Source of the DNA: Ruminococcaceae bacterium UBA1730
Lineage (GTDB): Bacteria > Bacillota > Clostridia > Oscillospirales > Acutalibacteraceae
DNA: 64,000 nucleotides
Reading direction: 5' to 3'
Assembly (NCBI GenBank): GCA_002315935.1
Contig: DCII01000032.1
Location: 11,222 to 75,221, forward strand
In this document: positions 59,862-64,000 of the stretch, piece after piece
Position numbering within the stretch: the stretch's first letter is position 1
Layout of the letters: each line of letters begins with the position of its first letter
Program-made: the position numbers and the translations under genes
The notes under the pieces: generated by a model
What the model saw: the letters and a program-made list of their open reading frames with translations, nothing else
The model's database searches: none
What the model was told of the DNA's origin: nothing

Positions 59862-60311
59862 ATGGAAGAATTACAGAAGGTTGAAATATTTACAGACGGT
59901 GCCTGCTCCGGTAATCCCGGTCCGGGCGGTTGGGGAGCAATTCTGCGTTACGGCGAAAGAGAGCTTGAGCTTTGCGGCGGAGAAAAGAACACAACCAACA
60001 ACCGCATGGAGCTGACTGCGGTCATTGAGGCTCTGAAAAAGCTCAGACATAAATGTGATATTACAATATACACCGATTCAAAATATGTCTGCGATGCGTT
60101 TCTCCAGGGATGGATATGGAACTGGATGAAAAAAGGCTGGAAGAAGTCTGACGGAAAACCTGTTCTCAACCCCGAATTATGGCAGGAGCTTCTTTCCGAA
60201 ATCCGCAAGCACGAATATAAATTCATATGGGTCAAGGGTCACGCAGGTCATCCCGAAAATGAGCGTTGCGACACTCTCGCAACTTCAAAATCTCTCGAAT
60301 ACTCAGATTGA
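59862..60311 (+). CDS. rnhA: Ribonuclease HI
   Basis: Cuts the RNA strand of RNA-DNA hybrids. The 149-residue protein has all four catalytic carboxylates: Asp in 'IFTDGACSGNPGPGGWG', Glu in 'NRMELTAV', Asp in 'IYTDSKYV', and the last Asp in 'HPENERCDTLA', with the basic protrusion 'WNWMKKGWKKSDGKPVLN' and the flexible-loop His in 'VKGHAGH'. ATG at 59862 with CGGAG ahead; an earlier in-frame ATG overlaps the promoter and is rejected. A truncated gene follows 18 bp downstream. Confidence 0.96.
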   Translation: MEELQKVEIFTDGACSGNPGPGGWGAILRYGERELELCGGEKNTTNNRMELTAVIEALKKLRHKCDITIYTDSKYVCDAFLQGWIWNWMKKGWKKSDGKPVLNPELWQELLSEIRKHEYKFIWVKGHAGHPENERCDTLATSKSLEYSD

Positions 60312-60329
60312 ATTTCAGGAGGTCATTTT

Positions 60330-60623
60330 ATGGCAACAGCTTCAGCCGTTCTCATGTGGCTCTCGGCGGCAGGTTCGCTGATAACATCCTTCGTTTCGTG
60401 GTTTTCTCCGAAATGCAGAAAAAACTACCTGCCTTCAAAGATGGTCAATTCCGCAATGTTTGTGCTGACGGCAATTTTCGCTTCCCTTTCGGCTTCAACC
60501 GATTCGCTCTATCCTATTCTCATCACCGTCGGTCTTGTTTTCGGTCTTATCGGCGATTTCCTGCTTGAATTCAAGGGCGGAAAATTCTTCTTTCTCGGCG
60601 TACATGAGCATTCATTTCTTTAA
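60330..60623 (+). pseudogene. N-terminal fragment of a YhhN/TMEM86-like membrane protein
   Basis: 97 residues with a good ribosome site (AGGAGG) and three hydrophobic helices. The 'LVFGLIGDFLLEFKGGKFFFLGV' segment matches the first conserved block of YhhN (lysoplasmalogenase-like) proteins, which are normally about 200-230 residues with eight helices. The frame stops eight residues later, and the next promoter-like and coding sequence (rhaD at 60703) follows within 80 bp, so the second half is deleted rather than frameshifted. It is co-directional with rnhA and probably co-transcribed. It could be a short functional derivative, but the active-site second half is missing. Confidence 0.65.
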
Positions 60624-60702
60624 ATAACTATTGACAAAAGCGTGATAATATAGCAAAATATTTTAGTTCAAATTATAATTTACATAAAGGAAGGCAAATT
60701 CA

Positions 60703-61518
60703 ATGAAAGACATTTTTACTGCACCATTCGTTAAAGGCATGATGAAAACAACTGCGAATATGTATCGCATGGGTTGGGACGAAAGAAACGGCGGCAATAT
60801 CAGCATGATGCTTGATAATGACGAGGTTGCTGAATATCTCGACATAAACAAACCCATCAGAAAAATCGAAATGGGCTTTGATGCAAAGGAGCTTATCGGC
60901 AAAATCTTCATTGTTACCGGCACAGGCAAATATTTCAAGAATGTTGAGGATGACCCCGAATGCAATCTCGGAATTATCAGAGTTGCCGAGGACGGCGTAA
61001 CGGCTGACCTTCTCTGGGGTTACAGTGACGGCGGCAGACCGACCAGCGAGCTTCCTGCTCACCTCATGAGCCATATTTCGAGGCTTCATGCAAACCCCGA
61101 AAACAGAGTTATCATGCACAGCCATCCAACAAACACTCTTGCAATGACCTATGTTCATGAGCTTGACGAAAAGAAATTCACTCATTCTCTCTGGGAAATG
61201 TGCACCGAATGCATCGTTGTTTTCCCTGACGGAATCGGCGTTCTTCCCTGGATGGTATGCGGCACAAACGAAATCGGCATTGCAACCGCTGAAAAGATGA
61301 AGGAATTCAGACTTGTTATTTGGGGTCAGCACGGAATTTACGGCTGCGGCAAGGACCTTGACGAAGCCTTCGGACTTATCGAAACAGTTGAAAAGGCCGC
61401 TCAGCTCTACCTTATGACGGCTCATCTTCCCAGAGTAAACACAATCACCGACCCCGACCTTGTTGAGCTTGCAAAGGCATTCAAGCTTGATTACAGAAAA
61501 GATTATCTCGACCTTTGA
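60703..61518 (+). CDS. rhaD: Rhamnulose-1-phosphate aldolase
   Basis: Class II zinc aldolase that splits L-rhamnulose-1-phosphate into dihydroxyacetone phosphate and L-lactaldehyde. The 271 residues match the 274-residue E. coli enzyme in length; 'GWDERNGGNISM' at the N-terminus, the zinc pair in 'VIMHSHPTNTLAMTY', the third His in 'WGQHGIYGCG', and the catalytic Glu in 'GRPTSELPAHLMSH' are in place. rhaA, rhaB and a rhamnose regulator are not adjacent, so rhamnose catabolism must be completed elsewhere. AAAGGAAGG precedes the ATG. A TTGACA at 60631-60636 may belong to its promoter, but a matching -10 box is unclear. Confidence 0.9.
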   Translation: MKDIFTAPFVKGMMKTTANMYRMGWDERNGGNISMMLDNDEVAEYLDINKPIRKIEMGFDAKELIGKIFIVTGTGKYFKNVEDDPECNLGIIRVAEDGVTADLLWGYSDGGRPTSELPAHLMSHISRLHANPENRVIMHSHPTNTLAMTYVHELDEKKFTHSLWEMCTECIVVFPDGIGVLPWMVCGTNEIGIATAEKMKEFRLVIWGQHGIYGCGKDLDEAFGLIETVEKAAQLYLMTAHLPRVNTITDPDLVELAKAFKLDYRKDYLDL

Positions 61519-61697
61519 TTTAAGTCGGCATATCCGATAGATACCATTATCTGATTTCAGCATAGTATATAATGTGGGCAGAATATGCTCACCGAAGAAA
61601 AAATTTGCTCCCCGAAAGCATTTTTGCGGTTATTTCGGCATTCAGCTGTCAAGAATAAGACCGTAGGAACTTAAAAGACAATACGGAGAGTGATTTG

Positions 61698-62048
61698 ATG
61701 ACTGTTAAACGGGGAGAAATATACTATGCTGATTTAAGTCCCGTTGTCGGTTCCGAGCAAGGCGGAACCCGTCCGGTACTTATTGTTCAGAATGATGTAG
61801 GCAATAAATTCAGCCCAACCGTTATTGCGGCGGCAATCACAAGCCGAAGCTTCAAGGCAGACCTGCCGACTCACATCAAGGTCAATGCCGACGGTTGCGG
61901 ACTTGCAAAGGATTCCATCGTTCTGCTTGAGCAGGTGCGTACTCTTGATAAAAAAAGGCTGAAAGAAAAAATGGGTAATCTTGATGACGCCGATATGGGG
62001 AGGGTCAATCAGGCTCTTTCCGTCAGCCTCGGCATAGGATTATTCTGA
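61698..62048 (+). CDS. mazF: MazF/PemK-family endoribonuclease toxin, without adjacent antitoxin
   Basis: 116-residue mRNA interferase of the MazF/NdoA type: 'VKRGEIYYADLSPVVGSEQGGTRPVLIVQND' at the start, 'SPTVIAAAITS', 'HIKVNADGCGLAKDSIVLLEQVRTLDKKRL'. Catalytic Arg and Thr of the MazF pocket are present. The 179 bp before it hold no reading frame that could encode MazE/NdoAI, so the antitoxin, if any, is elsewhere, as seen in several Clostridia. ATG at 61698 with GGAGAG; the preceding TTG is in frame but less likely. A clear terminator follows. Confidence 0.92.
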   Translation: MTVKRGEIYYADLSPVVGSEQGGTRPVLIVQNDVGNKFSPTVIAAAITSRSFKADLPTHIKVNADGCGLAKDSIVLLEQVRTLDKKRLKEKMGNLDDADMGRVNQALSVSLGIGLF

Positions 62049-62059
62049 AAAATCAAAAA

Positions 62060-62098
62060 GACTGTGTCTGTTTTTTCGCCAGGCACAGTCCGTTTTTT
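62060..62098 (+). terminator. mazF terminator
   Basis: GACTGTG (62060-62066) pairs with CACAGTC (62084-62090); the tail is CGTTTTTT. Confidence 0.8.
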
Positions 62099-62160
62099 CA
62101 TTAATATTGCGGATAATCGGATAAAAATTGCAATGTTTTCCGTTTTTTTCAGTATTACTA

Positions 62161-62189
62161 TTGAAATTCTTATCTGACGCTAATATAAT
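62161..62189 (+). promoter_or_regulatory. Promoter of the CoA ligase/ACT pair
   Basis: TTGAAA (62161-62166), 17 bp, perfect TATAAT (62184-62189), 46 bp before the ATG. Confidence 0.78.
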
Positions 62190-62235
62190 AAAAAGATAAA
62201 AATGAATTTTATTTCCTGAAAGGATTATATATAAT

Positions 62236-63534
62236 ATGGGATACTATCAGAAAGAAATCGAAACCATGCCCAGAGAGGAGCTCAGGAAGCTTCAGAGTGA
62301 GCGGCTTGTTGCACAGGTTAAGCACGTTTATGAAAATGTTCCTTACTATAAGCAGAAAATGGACGAGAAGGGAATTACTCCCGATGACATAAAATCCGTT
62401 GACGATCTTCACAAGCTCCCGTTCATCAGCAAGGCTGACCTTCGTGAATCCTATCCTTACGGCCTTCTTGCAAAGCCGCTCAAGGACTGCGTCAGAATTC
62501 ATTCAACCTCCGGCACAACGGGCAAAAGAGTTGTTGCATTCTACACTCAGCACGATATTGACCTTTGGGAGGACTGCTGTGCAAGAGCAATCATGGCAAC
62601 GGGTGCAACCAAGGAGGATGTCTGCCAGGTATGCTACGGCTACGGCCTTTTCACGGGCGGTGCAGGTCTTCACGGCGGTTCCCACAAAGCAGGTTGCCTG
62701 ACCCTGCCCATGTCTTCGGGCAACACCGAAAGACAGCTTCAGTTCATGAGTGACCTCGGCACGACCGTTCTCTGCTGTACCCCATCCTATGCCGCATACA
62801 TTGCCGAAACCGCAATCGAAACAGGTGCAATCAACAATATCAATCTTCGTGCAGGAATCTTCGGTGCAGAGGCATGGACGGAAGAAATGCGTCATGATAT
62901 TGAATCAAAGCTCGGAATAAAAGCATATGATATATACGGACTGACAGAATTGAGCGGTCCCGGCGTTGCGTTTGAATGCTCCGAACAGCACGGAATGCAC
63001 ATCAACGAAGACCACTTCATTGCCGAAATCATCGACCCCGTAACGGAAGAGGTTCTTCCCTACGGTTCAAAGGGCGAGCTTGTTTTCACTTCAATCACAA
63101 AAGAAGCTTTCCCGATGATAAGATACAGAACCAAGGATATTTGCGTTCTTAATGCAGAACCCTGTGCCTGCGGAAGAACTCACATCCGCATGGCAAAGCC
63201 GATGGGCCGTTCAGACGATATGCTCATAATCAGAGGCGTCAATGTGTTCCCGTCGCAGATTGAATCCGTTCTTCTCAGCAACGGAATGCCTGCAAACTAC
63301 CGCATTATCGTTGACAGAGTAAACAACACCGACACCTTTGATATTGATGTTGAAATGCCTGTTGATTTCATGTCTGATACCGTTTCCGATATTGACAAAA
63401 AAGAAAAACAGCTTGTTTCCGCTCTCAAATCAATGCTCGGCATCATGGCGAAGGTTCACCTTGTTGCTCCCAAGACCATCACAAGAAGCGAAGGTAAAGC
63501 GGTAAGAATCATAGATAAGCGTAATTTGTATTAA
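62236..63534 (+). CDS. paaK: Phenylacetate-CoA ligase family protein
   Basis: Adenylate-forming enzyme that activates an aryl acid to its CoA thioester. The 432-residue PaaK-type protein shows the P-loop-like 'IHSTSGTTGKRVV', 'YGYGLFTGGAGLHGG', 'AYDIYGLTELSGPGVAFEC', 'YRTKDIC', the zinc-like 'CACGRTH' and the C-terminal hinge 'GRSDDMLIIRGVNVFPSQIE'. It is followed at 12 bp by an ACT-domain gene. In anaerobic Clostridia this pair often accompanies indolepyruvate ferredoxin oxidoreductase (IorAB), where the ligase works in reverse or forward on arylacetyl-CoA from aromatic amino acids; IorAB is not in this window. Confidence 0.92.
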   Translation: MGYYQKEIETMPREELRKLQSERLVAQVKHVYENVPYYKQKMDEKGITPDDIKSVDDLHKLPFISKADLRESYPYGLLAKPLKDCVRIHSTSGTTGKRVVAFYTQHDIDLWEDCCARAIMATGATKEDVCQVCYGYGLFTGGAGLHGGSHKAGCLTLPMSSGNTERQLQFMSDLGTTVLCCTPSYAAYIAETAIETGAINNINLRAGIFGAEAWTEEMRHDIESKLGIKAYDIYGLTELSGPGVAFECSEQHGMHINEDHFIAEIIDPVTEEVLPYGSKGELVFTSITKEAFPMIRYRTKDICVLNAEPCACGRTHIRMAKPMGRSDDMLIIRGVNVFPSQIESVLLSNGMPANYRIIVDRVNNTDTFDIDVEMPVDFMSDTVSDIDKKEKQLVSALKSMLGIMAKVHLVAPKTITRSEGKAVRIIDKRNLY

Positions 63535-63546
63535 GGAGGAATTCAA

Positions 63547-63951
63547 ATGCTCGTTAATCAGCTTTCGGTTTTTCTTGAAAACAAACCCGGTAAGCTCTCT
63601 GAATTCATTCAGGCTCTTGCCAAAAACAAAATTGACCTTCAGGCTCTTTCAATTGCAGAAACCTCCGATTACGGAATTCTGCGAACAATAGTTGATAAGC
63701 CCGAGGAAACAGCCAAACTTCTTTCCGCAGAGGACTGGCCATGCAAAATCACTCCCGTTCTTGCAGTCACCGTTCCCGATGAACCGGGCAGTCTGACTCA
63801 TATTCTCAGCGTGCTTGCGGAAAACGAAATCAGCCTTAAATATTCATATGCTTTCTTTTCAAGAGATAAGGGATGTGCCTGCATCGTTCTTCGTGTTGAT
63901 GACAATGATGCCGCAGAAAAAATTCTCAAAGAAGCAGGAATAAAGATATAA
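63547..63951 (+). CDS. ACT domain protein, double ACT
   Basis: 134-residue cytoplasmic protein made of two tandem ACT folds: first from 'LSVFLENKPGKLSEFIQALAKNKIDL' (residues about 4-65) and second from 'LAVTVPDEPGSLTHILSVLAENEIS' (about 70-130). ACT domains bind amino acids and act as sensors. Its position behind the CoA ligase suggests sensing of an aromatic amino acid or related metabolite. AAGGAGG lies before the ATG. Its stop codon is the beginning of a dispersed repeat. Confidence 0.88.
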   Translation: MLVNQLSVFLENKPGKLSEFIQALAKNKIDLQALSIAETSDYGILRTIVDKPEETAKLLSAEDWPCKITPVLAVTVPDEPGSLTHILSVLAENEISLKYSYAFFSRDKGCACIVLRVDDNDAAEKILKEAGIKI

Positions 63952-64000
63952 GGAAAACGCTGATTAAATCGGCAAGCAAGATTTTTGAGTATGTTTTCGG
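63950..64000 (+). repeat. Dispersed intergenic repeat, copy B (cut by the window end)
   Basis: Begins within the ACT gene stop codon (TAAGGAAAACGCTGATT...) and matches 12128-12178 with about five differences over 50 bp. It runs off the window, so its full length is unknown. Confidence 0.8.

Noticed and set aside
60700..61563. Minus-strand open frame of 287 codons over rhaD
   Set aside because: Fully antisense to rhaD, whose zinc-site motifs are intact; the translated sequence resembles nothing and is Cys/His-rich by reverse coding.
1..64000. CRISPR array, prophage, complete insertion sequence or large mobile element
   Set aside because: No regularly spaced repeats, integrase, transposase or phage structural genes were seen.

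Overview
The window looks like chromosomal DNA of a spore-forming, anaerobic member of the Clostridia, most like Oscillospiraceae/Ruminococcaceae. Supporting evidence: a germination protease (gpr) and spoVAE; a MurE with the DNPR motif of meso-diaminopimelate enzymes; a very large secreted protein ending in a type I dockerin-like module; a rnj-gdpP-rplI-dnaB-tilS-hpt-ftsH gene string typical of Firmicutes; strong AGGAGG ribosome binding sites and AT-rich spacers with near-consensus sigma-A promoters. I see no phage, no complete insertion sequence and no CRISPR array. Most of the window is core genome.

Layout. 1-7.1 kb: 3' part of uvrA, a convergent membrane protein, a secreted lipase-like hydrolase, and a divergent metallophosphoesterase/MFS transporter pair. 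7.2-12.1 kb: two complete Trk/Ktr potassium uptake systems in a row (trkA-trkH, then ktrB-ktrA). 12.2-26.8 kb, minus strand: a division and cell wall (dcw) cluster, mraZ-rsmH-ftsL-spoVD/ftsI-murE-murF-mraY-ftsW-murG-murA-ftsQ-ftsZ, read from a promoter carrying a 10-bp-periodic MraZ-type operator. It lacks murD, murC, murB and ftsA. 26.9-30.4 kb: gpr, rpsT, a 55-residue small membrane protein, spoVAE, acpP and nagA. 30.4-38.5 kb: a 1,688-residue dockerin protein, a HAD phosphatase, a lipoprotein and a cysteine-cluster protein, bracketed by two intergenic regions that share GTAAAG-N7/8-CTTTAC inverted repeats, one of which also holds DnaA-box-like sites. 38.5-47.3 kb: a seven-gene operon (malQ, a PLP enzyme, a DUF2461 protein, a phosphohexomutase, an EEP-family phosphatase/nuclease, aconitase, isocitrate dehydrogenase). 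Then tRNA-Leu(TAA). 47.7-57.4 kb, minus strand: the rnj...ftsH operon. 57.4-64 kb: a nucleotidyltransferase/mutase fusion, rnhA, a truncated YhhN-like gene, rhaD, an orphan mazF, and a phenylacetate-CoA ligase/ACT pair.

How the parts may fit together. GdpP degrades c-di-AMP, and RCK_C domains such as those of TrkA/KtrA are known c-di-AMP receptors in Firmicutes, so the window carries both potassium importers and a turnover enzyme for the messenger that commonly controls them. Aconitase and isocitrate dehydrogenase without citrate synthase suggest the oxidative branch to 2-oxoglutarate.

The most unusual items are: an MraY in the normal dcw position with several supposedly invariant active-site residues replaced (catalytic Asp to Asn; HHH to QYH; DGLDGL-type motif lost); an FtsZ without the usual C-terminal anchor-binding peptide in a cluster without ftsA; the clustered inverted repeats and DnaA-like boxes around 30.45-30.65 kb; and a dispersed repeat of about 50 bp that begins inside the stop codon of two unrelated genes.
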